Shown: positions 45,012 through 55,256 of the stretch, one piece after another
Numbering within the stretch: position 1 is the stretch's first letter
Layout: every line of letters begins with the position of its first letter
Assembly (NCBI RefSeq): GCF_000725625.1
Contig: NZ_JOHS01000006.1
Location: forward strand, 190,718-254,717
DNA length: 64,000 bases
Origin: Streptomyces sp. NRRL F-6676
GTDB lineage: Bacteria > Actinomycetota > Actinomycetes > Streptomycetales > Streptomycetaceae
Reading direction: 5' to 3'
Translations under genes and position numbers: made by a program
Notes under the pieces: generated by a model
What the model was told of the DNA's origin: nothing
What the model saw: the letters and a program-made list of their open reading frames with translations, nothing else
The model's database searches: none

Positions 45012-47266
45012 GCAAGACACCTCTGGACACGGTCGAACACGCGGCCGCGACCCCCGATGTCGCGCTGCCCTGGGCCGAGCTGGGCCTCAAGAAGGACGAG
45101 TACGAGCGCGTCGTCGAGATCCTGGGCCGCCGCCCGACCGGCGCCGAGCTCGCCATGTACTCGGTGATGTGGTCCGAGCACTGCTCGTACAAGTCCTCCA
45201 AGGTCCACCTCCGCCAGTTCGGCGAGAAGGCCCCCCAGAACGACGCCATGCTCGTCGGCATCGGGGAGAACGCGGGCGTCGTGGACGTCGGCCAGGGCTA
45301 CGCGGTCACCTTCAAGGTGGAGTCGCACAACCACCCCTCCTATGTGGAGCCCTACCAGGGCGCGGCCACGGGGGTGGGCGGCATCGTGCGCGACATCATC
45401 GCGATGGGCGCGCGCCCGGTCGCCGTCGTGGACCCGCTGCGCTTCGGCGCCGCCGACCACCCGGACACCAAGCGCGTCCTCCCGGGCGTCGTCGCAGGCA
45501 TCGGCGGCTACGGCAACTGCCTGGGCCTGCCCAACATCGGCGGCGAGGTCGTCTTCGACGCCTGCTACCAGGGCAACCCGCTGGTCAACGCCGGTGCCAT
45601 CGGCGTCATGAAGCACGAGGACATCCACCTGGCCAAGGCGTCAGGCGCGGGCAACAAGGTCATCCTCTACGGGGCCCGGACGGGCGGCGACGGCATCGGC
45701 GGCGCCTCCATCCTGGCCTCCGAGACCTTCGACGACGCCAAGCCGTCCAAGCGCCCCGCCGTCCAGGTCGGCGACCCCTTCCAGGAGAAGCTCCTCATCG
45801 AGTGCACCCTGGAGGCGTTCGCCGAGAAGCTGGTCGTCGGCATCCAGGACCTCGGCGCGGCCGGCCTGTCCTGCGCGACGAGCGAGCTGGCGTCGAACGG
45901 TTCCGGCGGCATGCGCGTCACCCTGGACGACGTTCCGCTGCGCGACTCCACGCTCTCGCCCGAGGAGATCCTCATGAGCGAGTCGCAGGAGCGCATGTGC
46001 GCGGTCGTCGAGCCGGAGAAGGTCGACCGCTTCCTGGAGATCTGCGACAAGTGGGACGTCATCGCCACCGTCATCGGTGAGGTCACCGACGGCGACCGGC
46101 TGGAGATCTTCTGGCACGGCGGCAAGATCGTCGACGTCGACCCGCGCACCGTCGCCCACGAGGGCCCGGTGTACGAACGCCCGTACGCCCGCCCCGACTG
46201 GCAGGACGCCCTCCAGGCGGACGGCGCGGAGAAGCTGCCCCGGCCGTCCTCCGGGGACGAGCTGAAGGACCAGGTCCTGAAGCTGGTGGCCTCCCCCAAC
46301 CAGGCCTCCAAGAAGTGGATCACCCAGCAGTACGACCACTTCGTGCAGGGCAACACCGTCCTCGCCCAGCCCGAGGACTCCGGCATGATCCGCATCGACG
46401 AGGAGTCCGGCCTCGGCGTCGCCCTCGCCACCGACGGCAATGGCCGGTACGCCAAGCTCGACCCGTACACGGGCGCGCAGCTCGCCCTCGCCGAGGCCTA
46501 CCGCAACGTGGCGACGACCGGCGCGAAGCCGCTCGCCGTCTCCGACTGCCTGAACTTCGGCTCGCCCGAGGACCCGGCGGTCATGTGGCAGTTCGCGGAG
46601 GCCATCCGCGGTCTGGCGGACGGCTGCCAGCAGCTCGGCACGCCGGTGACCGGCGGCAACGTCTCGCTCTACAACCAGACGGGCGAGGCGGCCATCCACC
46701 CGACCCCGGTCGTGGCCGTCCTCGGCGTCATCGACGACGTGGCCCGCCGCACGCCGGTCGCCTTCCAGGAGGAGGGCCAGCTGCTGTACCTCCTCGGCGA
46801 CACGCGTGAGGAGTTCAGCGGCTCGGCGTGGTCCCAGGTGATCCACGACCACCTCGGCGGGCTGCCGCCCAAGGTGGACCTGGAGCGCGAGCGGCTGCTC
46901 GGCGAGATCCTGATCTCCGCCTCCCGCGACGGCATGGTCGACTCCGCGCACGACCTGTCCGACGGCGGCCTGATCCAGGCGGTCGTGGAGTCCGCGCTGC
47001 TCGGCGGCAAGGGCGCGCGGCTGGTCGTTCCCGACGGCCTGGACGCGTTCACCTTCCTGTTCTCCGAGTCGGCGGGGCGTGCGGTCGTGGCCGTGCCGCG
47101 CTCGGAGGAGGTCCGCTTCAACGACATGTGCGGGGCGCGGGGGCTGCCGGCCGCGCGCATCGGCGTGGTGGACGGCGACAGCGTCGAGGTGCAGGGCGAG
47201 TTCGCGCTGCCCCTGGCGGAGCTGCGTGAGGCGCACGAGGGGACGATCCCGGCGCTGCTGGCATAG
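45008..47266 (+). CDS. purL: FGAM synthase subunit PurL (small form)
   Basis: A 752-residue ATP-dependent amidotransferase subunit. It is the small form that needs PurS and PurQ. Motifs include [44 protein letters not shown] and [13 protein letters not shown]. The ATG overlaps the purQ stop. Long open frames on the opposite strand are by-products of codon bias. The purSQL operon ends here. Confidence 0.97.
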   Translation: MSKTPLDTVEHAAATPDVALPWAELGLKKDEYERVVEILGRRPTGAELAMYSVMWSEHCSYKSSKVHLRQFGEKAPQNDAMLVGIGENAGVVDVGQGYAVTFKVESHNHPSYVEPYQGAATGVGGIVRDIIAMGARPVAVVDPLRFGAADHPDTKRVLPGVVAGIGGYGNCLGLPNIGGEVVFDACYQGNPLVNAGAIGVMKHEDIHLAKASGAGNKVILYGARTGGDGIGGASILASETFDDAKPSKRPAVQVGDPFQEKLLIECTLEAFAEKLVVGIQDLGAAGLSCATSELASNGSGGMRVTLDDVPLRDSTLSPEEILMSESQERMCAVVEPEKVDRFLEICDKWDVIATVIGEVTDGDRLEIFWHGGKIVDVDPRTVAHEGPVYERPYARPDWQDALQADGAEKLPRPSSGDELKDQVLKLVASPNQASKKWITQQYDHFVQGNTVLAQPEDSGMIRIDEESGLGVALATDGNGRYAKLDPYTGAQLALAEAYRNVATTGAKPLAVSDCLNFGSPEDPAVMWQFAEAIRGLADGCQQLGTPVTGGNVSLYNQTGEAAIHPTPVVAVLGVIDDVARRTPVAFQEEGQLLYLLGDTREEFSGSAWSQVIHDHLGGLPPKVDLERERLLGEILISASRDGMVDSAHDLSDGGLIQAVVESALLGGKGARLVVPDGLDAFTFLFSESAGRAVVAVPRSEEVRFNDMCGARGLPAARIGVVDGDSVEVQGEFALPLAELREAHEGTIPALLA

Positions 47267-47384
47267 GCGCGGTTCGTCTACGCGCCCGTGCCGCACCTGC
47301 CGCACCCTCCTGTACGTCGAGGCCCCGTCCGGACCTGAGCCCCGGGCGGGGCCTCGGCCCGTTCCGCTGCGCGCGGGCGGGCCG

Positions 47385-47460
47385 GCGGCGCCCCCAGGAG
47401 AGCCCGGGCGGCGCCCCCATGAGAGCTCGGGTGGCGCCGAGAGCCCGGGTGGCGGGGTGG
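47385..47460. repeat. Three copies of a 23-base direct repeat
   Basis: Units GCGCCCCCAGGAGAGCCCGGGCG, GCGCCCCCATGAGAGCTCGGGTG and a shortened GCGCCGAGAGCCCGGGTGG lie head to tail. They are in the 337-base gap after purL, which otherwise holds a dispersed repeat copy and no gene. Confidence 0.7.
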
Positions 47461-47489
47461 TACGGCGACCGCGGGCCGGTGGGGGCCGT

Positions 47490-47568
47490 TCGCGCGGTTC
47501 TCCGCGTCCCTTGAAAGCGCGGCTGCGCGCCCCCGCGTGGCGGAGCCGCGCACGCGGAAAATCCCGTG
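47490..47568 (-). repeat. Copy of a dispersed Streptomyces intergenic repeat
   Basis: On the minus strand it reads GCGCGGCTCCGCCACGCGGGGGCGCG with related flanks, matching the element at about 14.26 kb. It is located just before the gene for the mycothiol-type enzyme. Confidence 0.55.
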
Positions 47569-47603
47569 AACTCCCCCGCCACACCCCCTCTACGCTCACT
47601 CCC

Positions 47604-48401
47604 ATGCCGCCCGCCAAGAAGCGCCCCCGCACCTACGACCCCGTCAAGACCCGCGCCGCCGTACTCGCCCAGTTCGGCCATGTCCGCGCGGCCGTCGGCG
47701 CCCTCACTCCCGCACAGTTGTCCGCCCCCACCCGCCTGGGCGCCTGGACCGTCCGGGACCTCGCCGCGCACCTCACCATGGCCGTCGAGAGCGTCAGCAC
47801 CGCCCTGGAGCGCCCCGCGCCCGCCCGCGCGGAACTCGGCCCCCTGGAGTACGCCTCCGCGACCGCACGCCACGCCGAGGCCATCGCGGAGGGCAGCCAC
47901 GCCCTCGCCGAGGCCAGCCCCGACCTGGGCGCCCTCTACGCGCGCGTGGACGAGCGCCTCACCCGGGCGCTCGCGGACACGCCGCCCGACCGCCTCATCG
48001 CCACCCGCGCAGGAGGCATGACCCTCGCCGACTACCTGGTCACCCGCACCGTCGAACTCGTCGTCCACACCGACGACCTCGACGACGCCGTCCCCGGCCT
48101 CGACGTCCCCCTGGACCGCCAGGCCCTGGCCGCCTGCACGCGCCTCCTCGCGGACACCCTCGCCGCCCGTGCCCCCGGCGCCTCCACCGAGGTCCGGGTG
48201 CCGCCGTACGCCGTCGTGCAGTGCGTCGAGGGCCCCCGGCACACCCGCGGCACCCCGCCCAACGTCGTCGAGACCGACCCGCTGACCTGGATCCGTCTCG
48301 CCACCGGCCGTACGGACTGGCGGACCGCGCTCGCCGGCGCGAAGGTCACCGCCAGTGGCGAGCGGGCCGACCTCGGCGGACTGCTGCCCCTGATGAGCTG
48401 A
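47604..48401 (+). CDS. Maleylpyruvate isomerase-like (DinB/mycothiol-dependent) sterol-carrier family protein
   Basis: A 265-residue protein. The N-terminal half is the mycothiol-dependent maleylpyruvate isomerase/DinB-like bundle (RLGAWTVRDLAAHLTMAV, TLADYLVTRTVELVVHTDDL, with His residues that could bind metal). The C-terminal part matches the sterol-carrier-like domain (PPNVVETDPLTWIRLATGRTDW). The MPPAKKRPRTYDP start is typical of the Streptomyces family. The substrate is unknown. It lies between purL and purF but has its own spacing. Confidence 0.85.
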   Translation: MPPAKKRPRTYDPVKTRAAVLAQFGHVRAAVGALTPAQLSAPTRLGAWTVRDLAAHLTMAVESVSTALERPAPARAELGPLEYASATARHAEAIAEGSHALAEASPDLGALYARVDERLTRALADTPPDRLIATRAGGMTLADYLVTRTVELVVHTDDLDDAVPGLDVPLDRQALAACTRLLADTLAARAPGASTEVRVPPYAVVQCVEGPRHTRGTPPNVVETDPLTWIRLATGRTDWRTALAGAKVTASGERADLGGLLPLMS

Positions 48402-48613
48402 CCCCGGGGGTGTGCGACGGCTCACTCACAACCGCCGCGCACGCCCCCGGCCCGCAGGGCGCGATCAACGGCGCCGAGAGCCGGCGGAGCCGACGTTCTC
48501 CCTGGTCAGAGACGTTGACCGGGAGGGCGTCGGGGTGGTGTGGCGCCTGCCGTCGAGACCCCCGCTCCCCGCCCCGGTCACCGCACCGGATTCGGACCAG
48601 TGCGCGATCTCGC

Positions 48614-48628
48614 CTACACTCGATCGCG
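48614..48628 (+). promoter_or_regulatory. Probable leaderless promoter of purF
   Basis: A TACACT -10 hexamer ends 8 bases before the purF GTG, and there is no ribosome binding site ahead of that GTG. A transcript starting about 7-9 bases after the -10 would begin at or next to the start codon. Leaderless mRNAs are common in Streptomyces. Confidence 0.55.
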
Positions 48629-50154
48629 TGCCACGTGGTGACGGTCGACTCAATCATGATCTGCTCCCCGGCGAGAAAGGCCCCCAGGACGCATGTGGCG
48701 TCTTCGGTGTCTGGGCTCCGGGCGAAGAGGTCGCCAAACTCACTTACTTCGGGCTCTACGCCCTTCAGCACCGGGGCCAGGAGTCCGCGGGTATCGCGGT
48801 CAGCAACGGCTCCCAGATCCTCGTCTTCAAGGACATGGGCCTGGTCTCCCAGGTCTTCGACGAAGCCTCCCTCGGCTCCCTCCAGGGTCATATCGCGGTC
48901 GGTCACGCCCGCTACTCGACCACGGGTGCCTCCGTGTGGGAGAACGCCCAGCCGACGTTCCGCGCCACCGCGGAGGGATCGATCGCGCTCGGCCACAACG
49001 GCAACCTCGTCAACACGGCGCAGCTCGCCGAGATGGTCGCCGACCTGCCCAAGCAGGACGGCCGCACCCCGAAGGTGGCGGCCACCAACGACACCGACCT
49101 GATCACCGCGCTGCTGGCCGGCCAGGTCGACGCGGACGGCAAGCCGCTCACCGTCGAGGAAGCCGCCATGGCGGTGCTTCCGCAGGTCAAGGGCGCCTTC
49201 TCGCTCGTCTTCATGGACCAGCACACGCTGTACGCCGCCCGTGACCCGCAGGGCATCCGCCCGCTGGTCCTCGGCCGGCTGGAGCGCGGCTGGGTGGTCG
49301 CCTCGGAGTCGGCGGCGCTCGACATCTGCGGCGCCAGCTTCGTACGGGAGATCGAGCCGGGCGAGTTCGTCGCGATCGACGAGAACGGTCTGCGTACGTC
49401 GCGATTCGCGGAAGCGAAGCCCAAGGGCTGTGTCTTCGAGTACGTCTACCTGGCCCGTCCCGACACCGACATCGCCGGGCGGAACGTCTACCTCTCGCGG
49501 GTGGAGATGGGCCGCCGGCTGGCGAAGGAAGCGCCCGCCGAGGCCGACCTCGTCATAGCGACGCCGGAGTCCGGAACCCCCGCCGCCATCGGCTACGCGG
49601 AGGCCTCGGGCATCCCCTTCGGTGCCGGCCTGGTGAAGAACGCGTACGTCGGCCGTACGTTCATCCAGCCCTCCCAGACCATCCGCCAGCTCGGCATCCG
49701 GCTGAAGCTGAACCCCCTCAAGGAAGTCATCAAGGGCAAGCGCCTGGTCGTCGTCGACGACTCGATCGTGCGCGGCAACACCCAGCGGGCCCTGGTGCGG
49801 ATGCTGCGCGAGGCGGGCGCCGCCGAGGTGCACATCCGGATCTCCTCCCCGCCCGTGAAGTGGCCCTGCTTCTTCGGCATCGACTTCGCCACGCGCGCGG
49901 AGCTGATCGCCAACGGCATGAGCATCGACGAGATCGGCACCTCGCTCGGCGCCGACTCCCTGGCGTACATCTCCATCGACGGCATGATCGAGGCGACCAC
50001 CATCGCCAAGCCGGACCTCTGCCGGGCCTGCTTCGACGGCGAGTACCCGATGGACCTTCCCGACCCCGAGCTCCTGGGCAAGCAGCTCCTGGAGACCGAG
50101 CTGGCCGCCGGGCCCGCCGCCACGGCCGCCAGCGACGCGATCCGCCGCCCGTAG
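48628..50154 (+). CDS. purF: Amidophosphoribosyltransferase
   Basis: A 508-residue enzyme for the first committed step, PRPP plus glutamine to phosphoribosylamine. A 22-residue propeptide (VPRGDGRLNHDLLPGEKGPQ and two more) precedes the catalytic Cys23 in ACGVFGVW, as in the B. subtilis type. The glutaminase domain has GHARYSTTG. The PRPP motif is VVVDDSIVRGNT. Cys residues in KGCVFEY, WPCFFG and LCRACFDG are placed for a 4Fe-4S cluster. No start with a better ribosome site exists nearby. Confidence 0.96.
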   Translation: MPRGDGRLNHDLLPGEKGPQDACGVFGVWAPGEEVAKLTYFGLYALQHRGQESAGIAVSNGSQILVFKDMGLVSQVFDEASLGSLQGHIAVGHARYSTTGASVWENAQPTFRATAEGSIALGHNGNLVNTAQLAEMVADLPKQDGRTPKVAATNDTDLITALLAGQVDADGKPLTVEEAAMAVLPQVKGAFSLVFMDQHTLYAARDPQGIRPLVLGRLERGWVVASESAALDICGASFVREIEPGEFVAIDENGLRTSRFAEAKPKGCVFEYVYLARPDTDIAGRNVYLSRVEMGRRLAKEAPAEADLVIATPESGTPAAIGYAEASGIPFGAGLVKNAYVGRTFIQPSQTIRQLGIRLKLNPLKEVIKGKRLVVVDDSIVRGNTQRALVRMLREAGAAEVHIRISSPPVKWPCFFGIDFATRAELIANGMSIDEIGTSLGADSLAYISIDGMIEATTIAKPDLCRACFDGEYPMDLPDPELLGKQLLETELAAGPAATAASDAIRRP

Positions 50155-50326
50155 GCGCCCCGCGGGCCGCGCGGGCCCGCCCGCTCACCGTCGAGCGGGC
50201 GCAGCCCCCGCCCGGGGGCCGTGCGGGGCCGTCCACGGCCCCGCCACCGATCACCCTCCCTCCCCCACCCGCACACCGAGCAGCTCCCCCTTTCCGACCG
50301 CCGTACGACCGAAGGTGCGAACCCAC

Positions 50327-51418
50327 ATGTCCGAGACCACCGGGGCGACCCCTGGCTCCCCGTCCGGTGCCAGCTACGCGGCCGCGGGCGTCGACATCGA
50401 GGCGGGCGACCGTGCCGTCGAACTGATGAAGGAGTGGGTGAAGAAGACGCGCCGCCCCGAGGTCCTCGGCGGCCTCGGCGGCTTCGCCGGGCTCTTCGAC
50501 GCCTCCGCCCTGAAGAAGTACGAGCGCCCGCTGCTCGCCTCCGCCACCGACGGCGTCGGCACCAAGGTCGACATCGCCCGGCAGCTGGGCGTGTACGACA
50601 CGATCGGCCACGACCTGGTCGCCATGGTCATGGACGACATCGTGGTGTGCGGCGCCGAGCCGCTGTTCATGACCGACTACATCTGCGTCGGCAAGGTGCA
50701 CCCCGAGCGGGTCGCCGCCATCGTCAAGGGCATCGCCGAGGGCTGTGTGCTGGCCGGCTGCGCCCTGGTGGGCGGCGAGACGGCCGAACACCCCGGCCTG
50801 CTGGGTCCGGACGACTTCGACGTGGCCGGCGCCGGCACCGGGGCCGTGGAGGCCGACCGGCTGCTCGGTGCCGACCGCATCCGCGAGGGCGACGCGGTCG
50901 TCGCCATGGCGTCCTCCGGACTTCACTCCAACGGGTACTCCCTGGTCCGCCACGTCCTGCTGGAGCGGGCCGGGCTCGCGCTCGACGCCCGGGTGGCGGA
51001 GTTCGGCCGCACCCTCGGCGAGGAGCTGCTGGAGCCCACCAAGATCTACTCGCTGGACTGCCTGGCCCTGACCCGCACCACCGAGGTGCACGCCTTCAGC
51101 CACGTCACCGGCGGCGGACTGGCGGCCAACCTGGCCCGGGTGATCCCCGACGGGCTGCACGCGCGCGTGGACCGCGCCACTTGGACGCCCGCCCCGGTCT
51201 TCGACCTGGTCGGCCGGACCGGCGAGGTCGAACAGCTCGAACTGGAGAAGACGCTGAACATGGGCGTCGGCATGCTGGCGATCGTCCCGCAGGGGTCGGT
51301 CGACGCCGCGCTGGCGACCCTGGGCGACCGCGGTGTCGACGCCTGGGTGGCCGGCGAGATCACCGGCCGGGGCGGCCACACCACCGGCGCCACCCTGGAG
51401 GGCAGCTACGCGCGGTAG
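50327..51418 (+). CDS. purM: Phosphoribosylformylglycinamidine cyclo-ligase (AIR synthetase)
   Basis: A 363-residue ATP-dependent cyclase of the PurM/PurL superfamily. Typical motifs are SATDGVGTKVDIARQLG, GHDLVAMVMDDIVVCGAEPLF, VGGETAEHPG and HVTGGGLAANLAR. The ATG (MSETTG) is preferred; a GTG four codons upstream is possible. It follows purF after about 170 bases, probably in the same transcript. A perfect 14-base-pair hairpin ends it. Confidence 0.96.
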   Translation: MSETTGATPGSPSGASYAAAGVDIEAGDRAVELMKEWVKKTRRPEVLGGLGGFAGLFDASALKKYERPLLASATDGVGTKVDIARQLGVYDTIGHDLVAMVMDDIVVCGAEPLFMTDYICVGKVHPERVAAIVKGIAEGCVLAGCALVGGETAEHPGLLGPDDFDVAGAGTGAVEADRLLGADRIREGDAVVAMASSGLHSNGYSLVRHVLLERAGLALDARVAEFGRTLGEELLEPTKIYSLDCLALTRTTEVHAFSHVTGGGLAANLARVIPDGLHARVDRATWTPAPVFDLVGRTGEVEQLELEKTLNMGVGMLAIVPQGSVDAALATLGDRGVDAWVAGEITGRGGHTTGATLEGSYAR

Positions 51419-51449
51419 ACAAAGGCGCTGTTCGCACAGGCAGCACAGA

Positions 51450-51482
51450 ACCCGGTCGGTGACCGGAAGTCACCGACCGGGT
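51450..51482. terminator. Bidirectional terminator between purM and the DUF3073 gene
   Basis: ACCCGGTCGGTGAC pairs perfectly with GTCACCGACCGGGT around a CGGAA loop. It is located between convergent genes. Confidence 0.85.
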
Positions 51483-51498
51483 GAGTGCTCAGTGCAGG

Positions 51499-51750
51499 TC
51501 AAGCGCCGCGACGGTGCTGTGAGGACTGATCTTCCTCGTCCTCGTCGTCGTCCTCATAGAGGTCGGCGTAGCGTGAATACAGCTCGTCGTCCTCTTGCTC
51601 ATCGTCCTCGAATCGGTCGCCGTTCGGCGGCTCGTTCGACGTCGATGCGCCCAGCTCCTCGGCCAGGCGTGACAGGTCCGTCCCGCCGCTGTTGTACTTC
51701 AGCTGGCGGGCGACCTTCGTCTGCTTGGCCTTGGCCCGGCCGCGCCCCAT
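51499..51750 (-). CDS. DUF3073-domain protein
   Basis: An 83-residue protein. The basic N-terminus MGRGRAKAKQTKVARQLKY is the conserved DUF3073 core. The C-terminal half is very acidic (DDEQEDDELYSRYADLYEDD). It is conserved at this place in Streptomyces. The charge split suggests contact with nucleic acid or ribosomes, but no function is established. Confidence 0.92.
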   Translation of the reverse strand: MGRGRAKAKQTKVARQLKYNSGGTDLSRLAEELGASTSNEPPNGDRFEDDEQEDDELYSRYADLYEDDDEDEEDQSSQHRRGA

Positions 51751-52138
51751 GGCTCGACCCCCTCAACGACGGGGCTCGACGGCCCCAGAGTCTTGACACG
51801 CGTTCATGATCTGGGACGGGCTCTCGGTGGAGAGACCGTCCGTAGGGCTTCCACGGTACCTGAGCCCACGCCCATACGGTACGTCGCCCGCAGGAGCAGC
51901 GTGTGCGCGGGGCCCCCGGGAGACCCCGTCCTCGCTGGTCAACCGCGATTTTAACCACTTATCGGCCCACGACCCGCCGACGAACGTGAGAGTTGTCTCC
52001 AGGTGCGTCCCGGCGGGTACCGGCCGCCGCGGGCGGCGGTGCGCGGCCTCCGCGCGCGCGGACGACGGACACGGCGGGACCCGGCCACGGGACGGACGCG
52101 CGGGGCGGCCGTCCCCTGGCCGGAAATCGTCCGTCGGG
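51751..52138. other. Intergenic region without a recognised gene
   Basis: About 390 bases between the start of the DUF3073 gene and the end of the valine dehydrogenase gene, both on the minus strand. It should contain the DUF3073 promoter. Reading frames here show no conserved pattern. Nothing else is seen. Confidence 0.6.
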
Positions 52139-53224
52139 TCAGCGTGCCGCGCGGGCCTCCGCCATCCGCTGCTCGGCGATCCGGTCGGCCGCCGCGGCCG
52201 GCGGAATCCCGTCCGACTTCGCACGTGCGAAGATGTCGAGCGTGGTGTCGAAGATCTTCGCGGCCTTCGCCTTGCACCGCTCGAAGTCGAAGCCGTGCAG
52301 CTCGTCGGCGACCTGGATGACGCCGCCCGCGTTCACCACGTAGTCCGGCGCGTAGAGGATCCCGCGGTCGGCGAGGTCCTTCTCCACGCCCGGGTGCGCG
52401 AGCTGGTTGTTGGCCGCCCCGCACACCACCTTCGCCGTCAGCACCGGCACGGACGTGTCGTTCAGGGCGCCGCCGAGCGCGCAGGGGGCGTAGACGTCGA
52501 GCCCGTCGTAGGTGATCAGCGCCTCCGTGTCGGCGACGGCGGTGACCTGCGGGCGGCCCTCGGTGACCCGGCGCACGGCGTCCTCGCGCACATCGGTGAC
52601 CACCACCCGCGCGCCCTCCTTCACCAGGTGCTCCACCAGGTGGTGCCCGACCTTGCCGACGCCCGCGATGCCCACCGTGCGGTCGCGCAGCGTCGGGTCG
52701 CCCCACAGGTGCTGCGCGCTGGCCCGCATGCCCTGGTAGACGCCGAAGGCCGTGAGCACGGAGGAGTCGCCGGCGCCGCCGTTCTCCGGGGAGCGCCCCG
52801 TGGTCCAGCGGCACTCACGGGCGACGACGTCCATGTCGGCGACGTACGTGCCGACGTCGCAGGCGGTCACGTACCGTCCGCCGAGCGAGGCCACGGCCCG
52901 CCCGTAGGCGAGCAGCAGCTCCTCGGTCTTGATCAGCTCGGGGTCACCGATGATCACGGCCTTGCCGCCGCCGTGGTCGAGTCCGGCCATGGCGTTCTTG
53001 TACGACATCCCGCGCGCGAGGTTGAGGGCGTCGGCGACGGCCTCCTCCTCGGAGGCGTAGGGGTAGAAACGCGTACCGCCCAGGGCGGGGCCCAGGGCGG
53101 TGGAGTGGACGGCGATGACGGCCTTCAGGCCGCTGGCCCGGTCCTGGCAGAGCACGACCTGCTCATGACCTCCCTGGTCCGAGTGGAACAGGGTGTGCAG
53201 GACGCCGTTGGGTACGTCGGTCAC
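52139..53224 (-). CDS. vdh: Valine (branched-chain/phenylalanine-type) dehydrogenase
   Basis: A 361-residue NAD-dependent amino-acid dehydrogenase that deaminates valine and related amino acids to keto acids, feeding branched-chain fatty acid and polyketide precursors. The catalytic Lys lies in [17 protein letters not shown]. The Rossmann motif is [23 protein letters not shown] is conserved. The GTG at [16 protein letters not shown] follows GGGAG at 8 bases and matches the S. coelicolor Vdh start as I recall it. It is divergent from the next gene. Confidence 0.94.
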   Translation of the reverse strand: MTDVPNGVLHTLFHSDQGGHEQVVLCQDRASGLKAVIAVHSTALGPALGGTRFYPYASEEEAVADALNLARGMSYKNAMAGLDHGGGKAVIIGDPELIKTEELLLAYGRAVASLGGRYVTACDVGTYVADMDVVARECRWTTGRSPENGGAGDSSVLTAFGVYQGMRASAQHLWGDPTLRDRTVGIAGVGKVGHHLVEHLVKEGARVVVTDVREDAVRRVTEGRPQVTAVADTEALITYDGLDVYAPCALGGALNDTSVPVLTAKVVCGAANNQLAHPGVEKDLADRGILYAPDYVVNAGGVIQVADELHGFDFERCKAKAAKIFDTTLDIFARAKSDGIPPAAAADRIAEQRMAEARAAR

Positions 53225-53524
53225 TGTGGTGACTCCCGGTGAAGTGGCGGCGATGGGTGCGGATCCCGTGCGGATGGCGGGCTCCGTGGGACGAGCGTAG
53301 AACGCGGCGGGGCCCGTGTTCCGCACGGTGTTCCCGATCACCCTCTCGCGGTGGGCACCGACACGCGCCCGTGGGGCGATTCGGTACGGTTTCCGCCCGC
53401 CCGGGCGCGCCCGTGACACCGTCGCGGTGTGGTCGCCGGACGCTTCGGCGGGTCCCGGCGGGGCCTCCGTGTCCTGGGCGCGGGAAAATGCTTCATGTCA
53501 GGTCGGGTGGGGGAGGGAGCAGGC

Positions 53525-54385
53525 GTGCCCAAGGTGTCCTCGGTGATCGTTCCGTACGCGTCCTACTTGCGCGTGTACGAACCGCTGGCCGCCTTCCCGG
53601 AACCGGAGCGCGGCCACTGGGCGCGGTACGCGCGGCGCCCCGACCGCCCCTCCTACCAGGACGAACTGCGCCGTTCGCTGGCCGATCTGCTGCCCACCCC
53701 GCCGGTCGCGGTCCCGGTGCACGAGAGCGACGACGCGTTCGTGACGGAGGTCGACGGGGTGCTGTGCGTCTGCCCCTGGCGCACCCGGCTGCGCGGCTGG
53801 CAGGCGCTGGGCGGTCTGGGCGAGGAGCTGCCGGCCTCCGTGCTCGACGCGGTGCTGCCGCCGCTGGTGCGCCACCAGGCCACCCAGGACTACGAGCGCT
53901 GGCTGACCCGCAATCCGGACGCGCGCCCCTGGATCAGGTCCTCCACCTGGCACGTGCCGCTGCACTGGTTCGTCCTGGTGGGCGACGGGGAGCGGGAGTA
54001 CGCCGGGGCCGGTGCGGAGCCCGGCGCCGCCGGGGGCGGGGTGCCGGTGCTGCGCTACCGGACGCCCATGGTGCAGGCGCGGCGCCGGGTGGCCCGGGGG
54101 CTGCGCACGCTGCGGAACACCTTCGACGAGAGCCCGCTCGTCGAGGGGCTGCTGGACGTGGGGCGCTGGCTGGAGGAGTTCCACCCGCGCTCCCTGGTGG
54201 AGCTGGACTACGGCGGCCTGGTGCACGTCCTGCCGCCCGAGGAGCTGGACGGCGACCATTCGGCGGCCGATGTCGCCGAGGGCATCGAGGCGCTGCGGCA
54301 GGGCGACGGAGCGGCGGCCGGGGAGGCGTACGCGCGGCTGGTGGAGCGCTGGCGGTCGGTCCGGGACCGGCGCTCGGCGAACTGA
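53525..54385 (+). CDS. Conserved Streptomyces hypothetical protein
   Basis: A 286-residue soluble protein conserved beside bldC in Streptomyces. It begins VPKVSSVIVPYASYLRVYEP with a GTG after a GGAGGGAGCAGG region. Other strong patches are VCPWRTRLRGWQALGG, YRTPMVQARRRVARGLRTLR and FHPRSLVELDYGGLVHVLP. There are no membrane segments or known domains. The function is unknown. The 300-base divergent gap with vdh must hold both promoters. Confidence 0.88.
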   Translation: MPKVSSVIVPYASYLRVYEPLAAFPEPERGHWARYARRPDRPSYQDELRRSLADLLPTPPVAVPVHESDDAFVTEVDGVLCVCPWRTRLRGWQALGGLGEELPASVLDAVLPPLVRHQATQDYERWLTRNPDARPWIRSSTWHVPLHWFVLVGDGEREYAGAGAEPGAAGGGVPVLRYRTPMVQARRRVARGLRTLRNTFDESPLVEGLLDVGRWLEEFHPRSLVELDYGGLVHVLPPEELDGDHSAADVAEGIEALRQGDGAAAGEAYARLVERWRSVRDRRSAN

Positions 54386-55049
54386 GCCGGCCGCCGGAGG
54401 ATCCGGTGAGGCGTCCCAACTCGCGCTGTGCGCACGTTTCCTGACGGAGCGTCGACTGATTCGCGGCCCGCGTGCGGAAGTGGGTACGGTGTCCATGACC
54501 TGGCGGGAATCAGTGTGCGAATTGTGACCCATGCGACATGCTGAAGTGACAACCGTTGGCCCAAGGTTGACGTACCCACGGGGGAAGCGGTGGTCACCGG
54601 CAGGGACATCGCCGACCGATCCGGGCGTATACCGTCAAGCGTGATGGATTGCACTTAACGCGGCCCTTGCGCCTAACGCCCCTCCTCGTGCCAAAATAGG
54701 ACAAGGAGCCCGGGGGAGGCCCCTTCTGCCCTGGCATGGGTGGAGATCTCAGCATTGCATGCTCTTGGGGGGTTTGGTGACCACTGATCGCCCTGTGACT
54801 GATCGTCACACCGGCGTGACTGTCCGCTATGGCACGGTCCATCGGCATCCGTCGCTGATGAACACCTGGGAGGGCAATTCCATCGGTTTGGCCTACGCGG
54901 CTGGACAGATGGTGTAGTTGTAGTGCCGAGGACAAGCCGTTCGTCCTATAACCGACTCGACTCGCGTCCGCCATTTCGGGCAACGCGGGTCAAGGTACAG
55001 AATTTAGAGGAAAGAACCGAGAACGTCGGTTCTCCCGAGGAGGCCGCTC
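54386..55049. other. Long upstream region of bldC
   Basis: Over 660 bases with below-average GC. It holds a near-palindrome AACCGTTGG-C-CCAAGGTT at 54551-54568 and a possible 46-codon frame (54777-54917, starting VTTDRPVTDRHTGVTVRYG) whose third positions are only about 70% G/C. Its last part, with an AGAATTTAGAGG stretch, presumably carries the bldC promoter. No established gene is recognised. Confidence 0.55.
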
Positions 55050-55256
55050 ATGACCGCTCGCACCCCTGATGCCGAGCCGCTGCTGACCCCGGCTGAGGTC
55101 GCCACCATGTTCCGCGTCGACCCGAAGACGGTCACGCGGTGGGCGAAGGCCGGCAAGCTCACGTCGATCCGCACGCTCGGCGGGCATCGCCGCTACCGCG
55201 AGGCCGAGGTCCGCGCACTGCTCGCGGGCATCCCGCAGCAGCGCAGCGAGGCCTGA
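55050..55256 (+). CDS. bldC: Developmental regulator BldC
   Basis: A 68-residue MerR-like winged-helix protein. It contains LLTPAEVATMFRVDPKTVTRW as the helix-turn-helix and GHRRYREAEVRALL as the wing and second helices. Length and sequence match BldC, which delays entry into sporulation in Streptomyces and binds DNA as head-to-tail oligomers on direct repeats. The ATG follows GAGGAGG. A strong terminator follows about 160 bases later. Confidence 0.98.
   Translation: MTARTPDAEPLLTPAEVATMFRVDPKTVTRWAKAGKLTSIRTLGGHRRYREAEVRALLAGIPQQRSEA

Noticed and set aside
54777..54917. 46-codon frame upstream of bldC as an annotated gene
   Set aside because: Codon bias is weak and the ribosome site is poor, so it is kept only as a finding to be tested.
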